Below are positions 7,849-14,529 of a stretch of DNA of 15,196 nucleotides, piece by piece. Below the pieces are notes generated by a model that worked only from the letters and a program-made list of their open reading frames with translations, made no database searches and had not been told where the DNA came from. Numbering within the stretch: position 1 is the stretch's first letter; every line of letters begins with the position of its first letter. The translations under genes were made by a program, and so were the position numbers. This stretch comes from Candidatus Pacearchaeota archaeon. Its GTDB lineage: Archaea; Nanoarchaeota; Nanoarchaeia; Pacearchaeales; GW2011-AR1. The stretch lies in assembly GCA_002686195.1 (NCBI GenBank), contig NZAS01000198.1, positions 1 through 15,196 on the forward strand, read 5' to 3'.

Positions 7849-8249
7849 TATGCAGCCCTCTTACTTGCTCTGTATTCACGCATGTGCTTATTGTATGCAT
7901 CTCTATCTTTATCCCTATATGCTTGAGCGTACGCTCGAGATTTCTCATTATTTTTCTTACGATACTCTCTCATATACTCGTTATAACCTTCTCGGTTTTT
8001 ATCTCGCCTGGCCGCTTGTGCCTTTTTACCTCTTACTCTACTTTCTGGTGTCCGTCTTGCAGCATTTCGTCTATCATAATACGCTCGTAATCCACCTTTC
8101 CACCTAGGGTTCTTATCACCCTCTTGAAATCCCCATCCCGATCCAGATACACCACCTACAGTATAATCTTTTCCTTCTACAAGTTCATAATCCTTGCAAG
8201 AATCATACTTGATTCCCAAGGCCTTTTCCAATGCTTCGTATTTTCTCAA
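7848..8249 (-). CDS. Arg/Lys-rich 133-aa protein with WKGG motif and 15-residue repeats; function unknown
   Basis: The frame opens at TTG (8249), overlapping the gp8 TGA as TTGA. No ATG occurs before M93, and an in-frame stop lies two codons upstream, so the start must be TTG here, a nearby TTG (residues 7 or 11) or ATT. No good Shine-Dalgarno is visible, so reinitiation after gp8 is likely. The stop overlaps the next gene as TAATG. Residues 44-53 read GDKNPRWKGG, a motif I associate with the N-terminal region of some phage HNH homing endonucleases. Residues 82-126 are three 15-residue basic repeats of the form R-D-K-x-R-x-x-Y-N-x-x-M-R-E-Y. No HNH catalytic histidines or Cys pairs are present (one Cys in total). 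It may be a nucleic-acid-binding accessory protein, an endonuclease remnant, or a small structural protein. The sequence does not decide. Confidence 0.65.
   Translation of the reverse strand: MRKYEALEKALGIKYDSCKDYELVEGKDYTVGGVSGSGWGFQEGDKNPRWKGGLRAYYDRRNAARRTPESRVRGKKAQAARRDKNREGYNEYMREYRKKNNEKSRAYAQAYRDKDRDAYNKHMREYRASKRAA
7872..8006 (-). repeat. Three tandem 15-residue (45-nt) repeats
   Basis: Residues 82-96, 97-111 and 112-126 of the 133-residue protein align in register. The first and third units are close (RDKNREGYNEYMREY and RDKDRDAYNKHMREY); the middle one has diverged (RKKNNEKSRAYAQAY). The conserved Tyr-Arg at each boundary and the basic character suggest a repetitive helix. Confidence 0.75.
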
Positions 8250-9649
8250 AATTCAATTACCAGTTTCACATTTTCCGTCTGGTCAGTCGCACGGACGATA
8301 GGAGCACGATGCTCAGTATAAAGGACATCACCTGAGTGGTGTGCTATCTCAGGATTGTTTACAGCAGACATTGTTCCTGTTGCTGAACTGGACGCACCAG
8401 TAACAACCTCCGTACCGGCAAACGCAGTAATGTTTTTATTAGTATCAATTCCAGTGTAATCACTTTGATAATAATAAAGTTTTCTATTCGTTGCATCCCA
8501 AGAAACTACAACACCCTTCGCACCAGTTGTTCCACCAGTAATAATTTCATCTACTGTGAATGTACCTGGTGTAGGTGAGGAGTTGAATGTAACTGACTTG
8601 AGTGCAGACAATGTTGTTGCTGTTGAAATGGTAGTCGTTCCATGGTTATATGGATTTCTCACCAGGCCGATTCTACGGAAGTCCTGGTCAACCACAAAGT
8701 CACCTGAGCCTTCTGCACCAACCAATGCAGTATTAGTCATACAATAAAAAGCACCAAGTTCCTTGAGAGCATCTTTACCATGACCACCCTTGGGTCCAAC
8801 AATAGGTGACAACACAGCTGACGTACTTGGAGAACCTACTGAAGTAATACCATCAACGTGCACTGCACCATATGTGTATCCTGTACCCTGTGCTGTAACT
8901 GCTACTGTTGTGACAACACCACCAGCAATAGTTACTGTGCACGTTCCACCAGTACCATCGCCCCGAATAGGTACTGATGTATATGTACCGTTAGTGTATC
9001 CTGCGCCTGCTGTCGTGATAGTGATTCTACGAATTTCCCCATCAACGGCGGCCGCAGATACAGTAGAAGCTGATGCACCTGTTACTGTTCCAAGAGTATC
9101 AACAACCGGCATGAAGTCAGTAGTCAAAAAGTTTTGTATCTGTGTAGAAGTTAGAGTATACATATATTTCCAAAGATAACCATCACCAGGATCAAACTCA
9201 GTATTGCCTGTGCCTGTTGGTTTGGTGGTAGAGGCTGTGTTACTATCATTCCACATACACTTATAAACTTTATACTCGTCTGTCATAACAATAAACGTAG
9301 AACCAAACAAACTTGTTGCTCCACTGTTAGCAGTATTGCTAGAACTATAGTCATGTCTATAGTAATCATATGTCGTGCCTGTTGTCCAATTACGTCTTGG
9401 AATAACAAAGGAAACATCACTTTGCACTACACGTTTAGCCGCAATCATATCACGCCACTGACGTTCTTCGTCTTGTACATTATCAATAGGTGTAGGAGGA
9501 GCTACATCTGACCCTCCTCCAGTTGTTGAGCTCCACTGCTGGGGTCGTCCAATAAACATATAGTAATTGGTCGCAGCGGCCTCACCAAATGACTCATAAA
9601 ACTGTTCCGCATTATGAATCCTAAATTTGTTTGAAATAATTGCAGCCAT
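8246..9649 (-). CDS. 8: Baseplate wedge protein gp8
   Basis: This matches T4 gp8, a baseplate wedge subunit, across its length. IGRPQQWSS and APPTPIDNV (33-58) correspond to T4 GRSEPWSS and APPYPTDSV. PRRNW (84-88) matches PRRDW. DPGDGYLWKYMYTL (153-166) matches EPGDGYVWEYLFEI. The C-terminal HHSGDVLYTEHRAPIVRATD, DQTENVKLVIEF end matches HSGEMIYMENRPPIIMAMDQ, DQTEEINILFTF. At 467 residues it exceeds T4 gp8 (334) because GxGY repeats (about 204-262) and a GGTTGAKG module (about 364-429) are added. The second is inserted between the RRIGLVRNP strand and the HHSGD segment. The gene starts at ATG 9649 with GGAGAGAG upstream, behind a late-promoter box. Confidence 0.95.
   Translation of the reverse strand: MAAIISNKFRIHNAEQFYESFGEAAATNYYMFIGRPQQWSSTTGGGSDVAPPTPIDNVQDEERQWRDMIAAKRVVQSDVSFVIPRRNWTTGTTYDYYRHDYSSSNTANSGATSLFGSTFIVMTDEYKVYKCMWNDSNTASTTKPTGTGNTEFDPGDGYLWKYMYTLTSTQIQNFLTTDFMPVVDTLGTVTGASASTVSAAAVDGEIRRITITTAGAGYTNGTYTSVPIRGDGTGGTCTVTIAGGVVTTVAVTAQGTGYTYGAVHVDGITSVGSPSTSAVLSPIVGPKGGHGKDALKELGAFYCMTNTALVGAEGSGDFVVDQDFRRIGLVRNPYNHGTTTISTATTLSALKSVTFNSSPTPGTFTVDEIITGGTTGAKGVVVSWDATNRKLYYYQSDYTGIDTNKNITAFAGTEVVTGASSSATGTMSAVNNPEIAHHSGDVLYTEHRAPIVRATDQTENVKLVIEF
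8363..8560 (-). repeat. Paired GGTTGAKG / GASSSATG module inserted in gp8
   Basis: Residues 364-429 contain FTVDEIITGGTTGAKGVVVS, then a linker strand LYYYQSDYTG, then EVVTGASSSATGTMSAV. Each half has the hydrophobic, ITG, TS/TT, A-x-G pattern. T4 gp8 as I recall it has no counterpart at this point. Confidence 0.7.
8864..9040 (-). repeat. GxGY repeats in gp8
   Basis: Residues 204-262 contain two units, GEIRRITITTAGAGYTNGTY and GVVTTVAVTAQGTGYTYGAV, separated by RGDGTGGTCTVT. The unit is a short beta-hairpin ending in G-x-G-Y and is also present in the gp7-like protein. Confidence 0.7.
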
Positions 9650-9665
9650 TAAAACTCTCTCCGTT

Positions 9666-9683
9666 TTGTATATATTTATACAA
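9666..9683 (-). repeat. Perfect AT-rich inverted repeat over the gp8 promoter box
   Basis: The 18-mer TTGTATAAATATATACAA has two perfectly complementary 7-bp arms around a 4-nt centre and contains the TATAAATA. It could be a protein-binding palindrome or simply a consequence of AT-richness. It is too weak, with no U-tract, to call a terminator. Confidence 0.45.
9673..9680 (-). promoter_or_regulatory. T4-type late promoter box upstream of gp8
   Basis: An exact TATAAATA lies in the 39-bp gap between the gp7-like gene stop (9689) and the gp8 start (9649). Initiation about six bases downstream leaves a leader of roughly 17 nt that includes GGAGAGAG before the ATG, an ideal late-gene layout. It would drive gp8, the 133-residue gene and the DUF4815-like gene. 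T4 late promoters depend on phage sigma gp55; whether this phage encodes one is not visible here. Confidence 0.7.
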
Positions 9684-9688
9684 GTTTA

Positions 9689-12682
9689 CTAGGTTGATTT
9701 CCCAATAGTTATTTCTGATGGGGCAGGAATATTATGTCTTACCGGTGTAGCAAACTCGGCAATAGTAAATCCAGTCCAATCTTGTAATCTGTACCCATGG
9801 TTTTGTGTAAAGATAAATTTGTAATTATAAACATTAGTACCATCTGCATGAGTAGCAGCAGTGGTACTATTTGCTCCTCTGGTACAACCAGTTAGGTTAT
9901 TACCAGATTTTCCTGTGTATGTTATCTGTTCATTCTCAATAAATATCGTTCCGGACGTTGGGAATTGTGCGGCCGAAGTCAATGTTATCGTCGTGTCTGA
10001 ATTAGATAATGTTCCACCTTCATTGAGTGTGGTAAGTTCTCTCTTTTCATAGTATCCAGCATGCCCACTGAATGTAGATGTGCTCGTTGCTGAATTCTGG
10101 AAACTAGGATCAAACATATGGTCGTTTAGATTGGCAGTTGTCCAACCCATAGCATCGAGATTGGTTAATGTAGAAGTTCGAGGAAAAGTCAAAGACACTC
10201 GCAAGGTAAGCGAAACATCTTTATCATTACTCAGTGCTGTATTACGTTCTACACCTGTCTCTGGTGCTGTGGATATTGTATCTGCGGCCGTACCCAAACG
10301 TCTTCCAAGTTTCGTAGTGAATATTGTTTTGAATAGACTAAACAACTCTGGTGTTTGTGTTGCTCGACCATCAACCAGAAGTGAATCAGTTGACGCCGTT
10401 TTGATTCTCATATTCAATTGCGCAACTGGGTTTATCTCTCCAAACAAAGCAAACCCAGCTGGGTGTGCTGTACCCAATAATTCATTTCTCCACTCACCGA
10501 TAGCAGTTGAAGTTTTTACAACATAAGAAAAGTCTTGGTAGTAAAAACTATCCTGAATCTTTTTAGAGTCCTCAGATAACCAACCGTCCTCATTTGCATA
10601 CTTGCCAAACTGTCCAGTAGTAATAGCCGATGCAGTCAATACTGAATTTTCAACAGCACATACCGTCGCACTGAATCCACCAGAGACCGACACAGTTTCA
10701 GCAAATTGGAATGTTCCTGATACACCTGTCATGGTCAACAAACCCAAAGTAGCATCCCAGTCTCCTATAGTACCTGTTGCTGAACTCGTCCCACCGGTAA
10801 CCGTTGTATCAGCAGTAGCACTACCAGTCACCCCTAGTAGAAGAAGTCTAACTGGCGGCGTTACTGTAGGACCTTCAGCATATCCAACACCAGACTCTGA
10901 GACATCTATCTTACGAATATTGCCCACACCGCCATCACCTTTAGCAACAACCTTACCGCCGGTTCTACTGCCAGTTGTGGGTAGAGTCAATGTTGGTAGA
11001 CTCGAATAGTTTGTACCTATAGACAATACCCTAATATCTGTAATGTCTTTAGTGCCGGTACCAGATTCTTGAGCAATCTTATTACCTAACTTATTTTCAA
11101 AATATACTGTTTGATCTTCCAGTACAATATGATCGGTCGCAGACATTTCATAGTTTTCTTCTTGAGTAAAATATAATGGTGTAGTATCTTCTGTTGTAAG
11201 TTCTCCGACTTCATTTTCCAAAGTGAATCTAAACTCAGTAGATAAGCATCCGGTCTCTGGAGCAAACCCACCATTGACCACAGCAATCTCAGCAGACAAC
11301 CCTGTACCAGAAGTACCTGTATTATCTACAGTAATAGTATCACCCATTTCATAACCACTACCCACACTAGAAACTTCTACATTAGAAATACTACCATAAG
11401 AAAGTTCACTAATGCTTGCGGATGCACCCTGGCCACCACCTGTCATTCTAGTTGTTATAGGTATAAGGTCTGCAGTCTTATAATATTGTCCAGGTGTAGT
11501 TTCTGTTATAGAGGATAACTGACCTGCAAGTTTAGCATACAGAGTAACATTCTCATCTGTGTTATCTGTACCATATACAGTTTGTCCCTCAACAAAAGTT
11601 CCAACAATAGAATCTTTGTTGAGTACAATATCTTGTACTACAATACTGCCCAGTTGAAGTTCCTGGATTGTTTCAACAGTAGCAGTGGCCTTCCCTATAT
11701 CAGAGTATCCACCAGTCGGACCCTGATAGCCAGCAGTATCAGGATGATGTAAAGCCCCTTCTAAAATAGTAGTATCTCTAACAAGGTCTTGTGTGATAGT
11801 TTGCCCAATAAGGTTTTTCAGATTGCCTGTGGTAAGTGTAGAGTCCTCTTGTTCAATGTGAGAACCATCTTCCATAGTCAAAAAGATATCTTGGTTAGTA
11901 TCATCTTCCATAACGATACAGTCATTTACTTGTACCGCACGAATAACAAAATCGTTTGCCCAGTTACCATCTGAGACACGGAGCATATTCTGGTTGGGGT
12001 AGAATAGTTCGATATTCTCATCCAACAATAATCTAAAGAAAATCTCATGACCCTTACGAGTACCTTTTGCTCTATAGAGGTCCTTGATATTTTTTAGAAT
12101 ATTTCTTTGATCTACTCCTGCCGCCAAACTTCGAGGAATAGTTTTCATAAACGATTCTTTGAATCGGTCAAAGAAGGTGTCTACCGTATCGTCAACATCT
12201 GCATAAGACATTAGATTGGAAACATTCTCAACTGGGTTGGCACGATACTTACTTATAGTTCCAGTGGCATTTGAAGTAGCACCAGTAATCTTTTCTCCAA
12301 TAAGAAAAGCATTTTGCGTTGATATAAAAAGTCTACTATTGTCATTGATATCTTCTACCCTAATAGTAGCAGTTGCTTTAGATGTTTCTCCAGTTATGGT
12401 TTCACCATTTTCAAATACAGATATACCAGAGTCCTCAAGAACAAATTTATTATCTTTCCGGCCGGTGGGACCCTGATCCTCATTTTGTAGTTGAATAAAG
12501 TTGACATCATCTTCCATCAAGAGTTGGTCAACAGCACCAATATTGGTTAGTGTAAGTTCAGCACTTTCTAGAAACTCATAATATTTTTCTACAAAAGGAA
12601 TAACCCCAGCGTTGTCTGCTCGGACAAACTCTGGAAACTGTTCCGTTATTCTTACAGAAACTTTATTATCTAGTTTTTTCAT
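9689..12682 (-). CDS. Baseplate wedge-like structural protein in the gp7 position (997 aa)
   Basis: The N-terminus has ITEQFPEFVRAD and FVEKYYEFLESAELTLTNI (12-48), a signature of a large phage virion-protein family. Residues 165-241 carry the second conserved block: DTVDTFFDRFKESFMKTIPR, DQRNILKNIKDLYRAKGTRK, IFFRLLLDENIELFYP, MLRVSDGNW. Most of the rest is repeat modules (LED/EDG, GETITG, GxGY and a TTITLTSA module at 892-949). Its place between gp6 and gp8 and its length resemble T4 gp7 (1032 residues), so it is probably the gp7-equivalent wedge component. Direct homology to T4 gp7 cannot be shown by eye, so no symbol is given. The start overlaps the gp6 stop as TAATG. No Shine-Dalgarno is visible upstream, so coupling is likely. 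The stop is TAG. Confidence 0.8.
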   Translation of the reverse strand: MKKLDNKVSVRITEQFPEFVRADNAGVIPFVEKYYEFLESAELTLTNIGAVDQLLMEDDVNFIQLQNEDQGPTGRKDNKFVLEDSGISVFENGETITGETSKATATIRVEDINDNSRLFISTQNAFLIGEKITGATSNATGTISKYRANPVENVSNLMSYADVDDTVDTFFDRFKESFMKTIPRSLAAGVDQRNILKNIKDLYRAKGTRKGHEIFFRLLLDENIELFYPNQNMLRVSDGNWANDFVIRAVQVNDCIVMEDDTNQDIFLTMEDGSHIEQEDSTLTTGNLKNLIGQTITQDLVRDTTILEGALHHPDTAGYQGPTGGYSDIGKATATVETIQELQLGSIVVQDIVLNKDSIVGTFVEGQTVYGTDNTDENVTLYAKLAGQLSSITETTPGQYYKTADLIPITTRMTGGGQGASASISELSYGSISNVEVSSVGSGYEMGDTITVDNTGTSGTGLSAEIAVVNGGFAPETGCLSTEFRFTLENEVGELTTEDTTPLYFTQEENYEMSATDHIVLEDQTVYFENKLGNKIAQESGTGTKDITDIRVLSIGTNYSSLPTLTLPTTGSRTGGKVVAKGDGGVGNIRKIDVSESGVGYAEGPTVTPPVRLLLLGVTGSATADTTVTGGTSSATGTIGDWDATLGLLTMTGVSGTFQFAETVSVSGGFSATVCAVENSVLTASAITTGQFGKYANEDGWLSEDSKKIQDSFYYQDFSYVVKTSTAIGEWRNELLGTAHPAGFALFGEINPVAQLNMRIKTASTDSLLVDGRATQTPELFSLFKTIFTTKLGRRLGTAADTISTAPETGVERNTALSNDKDVSLTLRVSLTFPRTSTLTNLDAMGWTTANLNDHMFDPSFQNSATSTSTFSGHAGYYEKRELTTLNEGGTLSNSDTTITLTSAAQFPTSGTIFIENEQITYTGKSGNNLTGCTRGANSTTAATHADGTNVYNYKFIFTQNHGYRLQDWTGFTIAEFATPVRHNIPAPSEITIGKST
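9836..10009 (-). repeat. 58-codon TTITLTSA/TGCTRG module, copy in gp7-like protein
   Basis: Residues 892-949 run from LSNSDTTITLTSAAQF through YTGKSG and LTGCTRG to AATHADGT. It is the ungapped partner of residues 1945-2002 of the DUF4815-like protein. Confidence 0.8.
10649..10834 (-). repeat. TGGTSSATG module in gp7-like protein (second copy)
   Basis: Residues 617-678 contain TTVTGGTSSATGTIGDWDAT and then FQFAETVSVSGGFSATVCAV, the same two-half layout as the gp8 insertion. Both share a GxxxxWDAT segment after the first half. Confidence 0.6.
10850..11038 (-). repeat. GxGY-type repeats in gp7-like protein (second block)
   Basis: Residues 549-611 hold DIRVLSIGTNYSSLPTLTLP and IRKIDVSESGVGYAEGPTVT with a GGKVVAKGDGG linker, like the gp8 units. 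Confidence 0.6.
11051..11227 (-). repeat. LED/EDG repeats in gp7-like protein (second block)
   Basis: Residues 486-544 include FTLENEVGELTTEDTTPLYF, TQEENYEM, IVLEDQTVYFENKLGNKIAQ: short strands alternating with acidic ED/EN turns. Confidence 0.55.
11267..11395 (-). repeat. GxGY repeat in gp7-like protein (first block)
   Basis: Residues 430-472 contain GSISNVEVSSVGSGYEMGDT followed by ITVDN and LSAEIAVVNGG. Confidence 0.55.
11834..11914 (-). repeat. LED/EDG repeats in gp7-like protein (first block)
   Basis: Residues 257-283 contain IVMEDDTNQDIFLTMEDGSH and IEQEDST, immediately after the conserved LRVSDGNW domain. Confidence 0.55.
12245..12412 (-). repeat. GETITGETS / GEKITGATSNATG paired module in gp7-like protein
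   Basis: Residues 91-146 contain ENGETITGETSKATATIRVE and FLIGEKITGATSNATGTISK, a tandem pair inserted between the two conserved blocks of the protein. Confidence 0.65.
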
Positions 12683-14529
12683 TAGTAAGAGGATGTAGTG
12701 CTATATGCAGTTCCGGCGTTAGATGTTCCTGCCGCAATAGTATCTACAGCACCTGTTACACTCATATTGGTAGAGTCTATCTGAAACACCTGATTTCTCA
12801 CAGGCACCAAGTCGTTAGACGCTGGCTTCATTGTGAAGGTAATAGTTCCATTAGCATTAGAAACTGAAGTTATGTTTATGGAGTTTATAATAATCTTCCC
12901 AGTAGAATAATTGATAGTTCCTGCTTCGGAGTCTACTGTCGTTTTAGTCGAACCCGTAAGATAGTAAGTTTTCATATTACCAGCACCATCATCATCCAAA
13001 TATAGTGTGTTAGTATTTCCGTCTATAATAAAGCCTGTAGATGTTACTACTGGCCGTTGTCCAGAAATATCTCCACCACTATGCTCAATAGCATTTGCAA
13101 AGTCTATAGTATATTTTGTTGCAGTAGCCAATGTAGGTGTCTGGTCATAAGATGCCCGGATACTTGTTATGTTAGAAACAATGGCAGTATCCACATCATC
13201 TATCTTTCTTGTAAACTGAGAGAAACGGAATATCTGTTCAAACTTCTCTAGGTCAGTATCACTGAAATTGGTTATCATTGTAGTGACTTCTGTTTCAAGG
13301 TCTGCACCTGTTTTGGTTGTTGATGAATCATTAAATTTAAAGTTTACTGTAGGTATAATTTGTATAGTAATAGGATCAACAAACTCTGGTGTGATACTTG
13401 CAACCGTATAGTCTTTTAGTGACTGCACCAAGTTTGCCTTTGTAGTTGTCGTTAGGTTGTACCCAGTCTTTGGACGAATACTCATATACACCTTACCATA
13501 CACAACAGGATCTGCATACTCCCCACCCCACACAGCAACCGACTCGATGTTTGGATATAACTGATGGAGTAGTGCTTTATAGTCAGCAGCAGTCACTGCT
13601 CTATTCTGTGTGGCATAACTGAATGGTGCATTGTATTTTATCGAATCAATATTCTCTGCAATGGAACCACCAGAGGCTGCTGTCTCTGTAGCAACTGTAA
13701 TATCTGTTCCTGTACCTATAGCACCTGACGATTGAAATACCGAAGCACCATTTGCATCTGTTCCATTTGTTATCACATAAGATGCCTTGACAATATTACC
13801 GTCTGTCAATTTCTTACCAACAACACCATCACCAAAATATATCTCCCATTCACCAGCAGTAGTTTCTTGTGTGAAGAATGCTGCCGTTGTAGATTTTACA
13901 TCAACAAGATTGTTTGCTTTGGTGTAGGTTGTCAGTGTAGAATCTGTGGCACTAGTCTGTACTTGAACCGTCAAGGTAGAAATGTCTACATTATCATTAG
14001 GAAGAATAAACTTCTCATCTGAGTCCGAAGCGTTATGAGTAAATTCTGTCGTAAGATAAGTTCCTTCGTAAACAGGAATATTAGAAAAGAGATACACACC
14101 ATCAGATCGTTGAATAGTTCTTGCGGTGATGTTTACAAACTGATAAGACTTTCCACTAACATTGGTTGTAAACACATGGCCGGCCGACATAGTTAGGGAC
14201 CCACCAGTTGCATCATTGACTGTGACATTGATATATGCTGTAGGAGCAGTTACGGATACTGGTGTATACCCTAACGCCTTTGCATGAGACACTACAGAAT
14301 TTCTTTTGACCGCAGTATCAAGGAACATTTCGTTTGCAGCCATGTTTGCCATAAAGGCATTGTAGTGTGTATTGTAAGCAAGAACGTCTAAAAGGATATT
14401 CAGACCCCCTCCTTCAAAATCATAGTCAGTAAATTCATCCTGACCCTTGAGATAAGTTTTAAGATTTGTTTTGATTGTATCAAAATCTAAATCTGTAACT
14501 TCTAGTTTGCCTGCTGTGTTTAGTGCCAT
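12682..14529 (-). CDS. 6: Baseplate wedge protein gp6 (baseplate J-like)
   Basis: The first 90 residues match the N-terminal domain of T4-type gp6: LKTYLKGQDEFTDYDFEGGG, LLDVLAYNTHYNAFMANMAA, NEMFLDTAVKRNSVVSHAKA and LGYTP. Residues 309-321 (NRAVTAADYKALL) fit the R-x-V-T-x-x-D-Y signature of baseplate J/gp47-type proteins. The length of 615 is close to T4 gp6 (660 residues). In T4, gp6 forms the continuous ring of the inner baseplate and joins the wedges, and it contacts gp25 and gp53. The gene follows gp25 directly (TAAATG, no spacer) with AAGG upstream, and the next gene overlaps its stop by one base. The C-terminal part has a strand-rich segment with TNTLYLDDDG. No defects seen. Confidence 0.92.
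   Translation of the reverse strand: MALNTAGKLEVTDLDFDTIKTNLKTYLKGQDEFTDYDFEGGGLNILLDVLAYNTHYNAFMANMAANEMFLDTAVKRNSVVSHAKALGYTPVSVTAPTAYINVTVNDATGGSLTMSAGHVFTTNVSGKSYQFVNITARTIQRSDGVYLFSNIPVYEGTYLTTEFTHNASDSDEKFILPNDNVDISTLTVQVQTSATDSTLTTYTKANNLVDVKSTTAAFFTQETTAGEWEIYFGDGVVGKKLTDGNIVKASYVITNGTDANGASVFQSSGAIGTGTDITVATETAASGGSIAENIDSIKYNAPFSYATQNRAVTAADYKALLHQLYPNIESVAVWGGEYADPVVYGKVYMSIRPKTGYNLTTTTKANLVQSLKDYTVASITPEFVDPITIQIIPTVNFKFNDSSTTKTGADLETEVTTMITNFSDTDLEKFEQIFRFSQFTRKIDDVDTAIVSNITSIRASYDQTPTLATATKYTIDFANAIEHSGGDISGQRPVVTSTGFIIDGNTNTLYLDDDGAGNMKTYYLTGSTKTTVDSEAGTINYSTGKIIINSINITSVSNANGTITFTMKPASNDLVPVRNQVFQIDSTNMSVTGAVDTIAAGTSNAGTAYSTTSSY

Noticed and set aside
7848..8249. Calling the basic 133-residue protein an HNH homing endonuclease
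   Set aside because: Only the WKGG-type motif and basic character fit. No HNH catalytic His/Asn pattern or zinc-binding Cys pairs are present.
7826..8321. Several overlapping plus-strand frames opposite the 133-residue gene
   Set aside because: Their hydrophobic Tyr/Leu-rich translations arise from complementing Arg/Lys codons. They cross gene boundaries of the well-supported minus-strand genes.
8790..9179. Plus-strand open frame of 129 codons, Pro/Val/Thr-rich
   Set aside because: It is antisense to gp8. Its composition is the mirror of Gly/Thr-rich beta-repeat codons, so it is a shadow.
9666..9683. Rho-independent terminator after the gp7-like gene
   Set aside because: The hairpin is only A/T plus one G-C pair and lacks a following U-tract. 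The overlap with a late-promoter box explains the sequence better.
1843..10009. Shared 58-codon module as a mobile element
   Set aside because: There are no terminal inverted repeats, target duplications or transposase. The similarity is protein-level and confined to a domain, consistent with gene-internal copying.
10080..10526. Plus-strand open frame of 148 codons
   Set aside because: It lies wholly antisense to the gp7-like gene and has no recognisable domain. The minus-strand frame has clear family motifs and operon continuity.
10602..11009. Plus-strand open frame of 135 codons
   Set aside because: It is a shadow of repeat-rich sequence in the gp7-like gene, with no support from context.
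11086..11286. Minus-strand frame of 66 codons in another register
   Set aside because: It is contained inside the gp7-like gene with no start signal or recognisable product.
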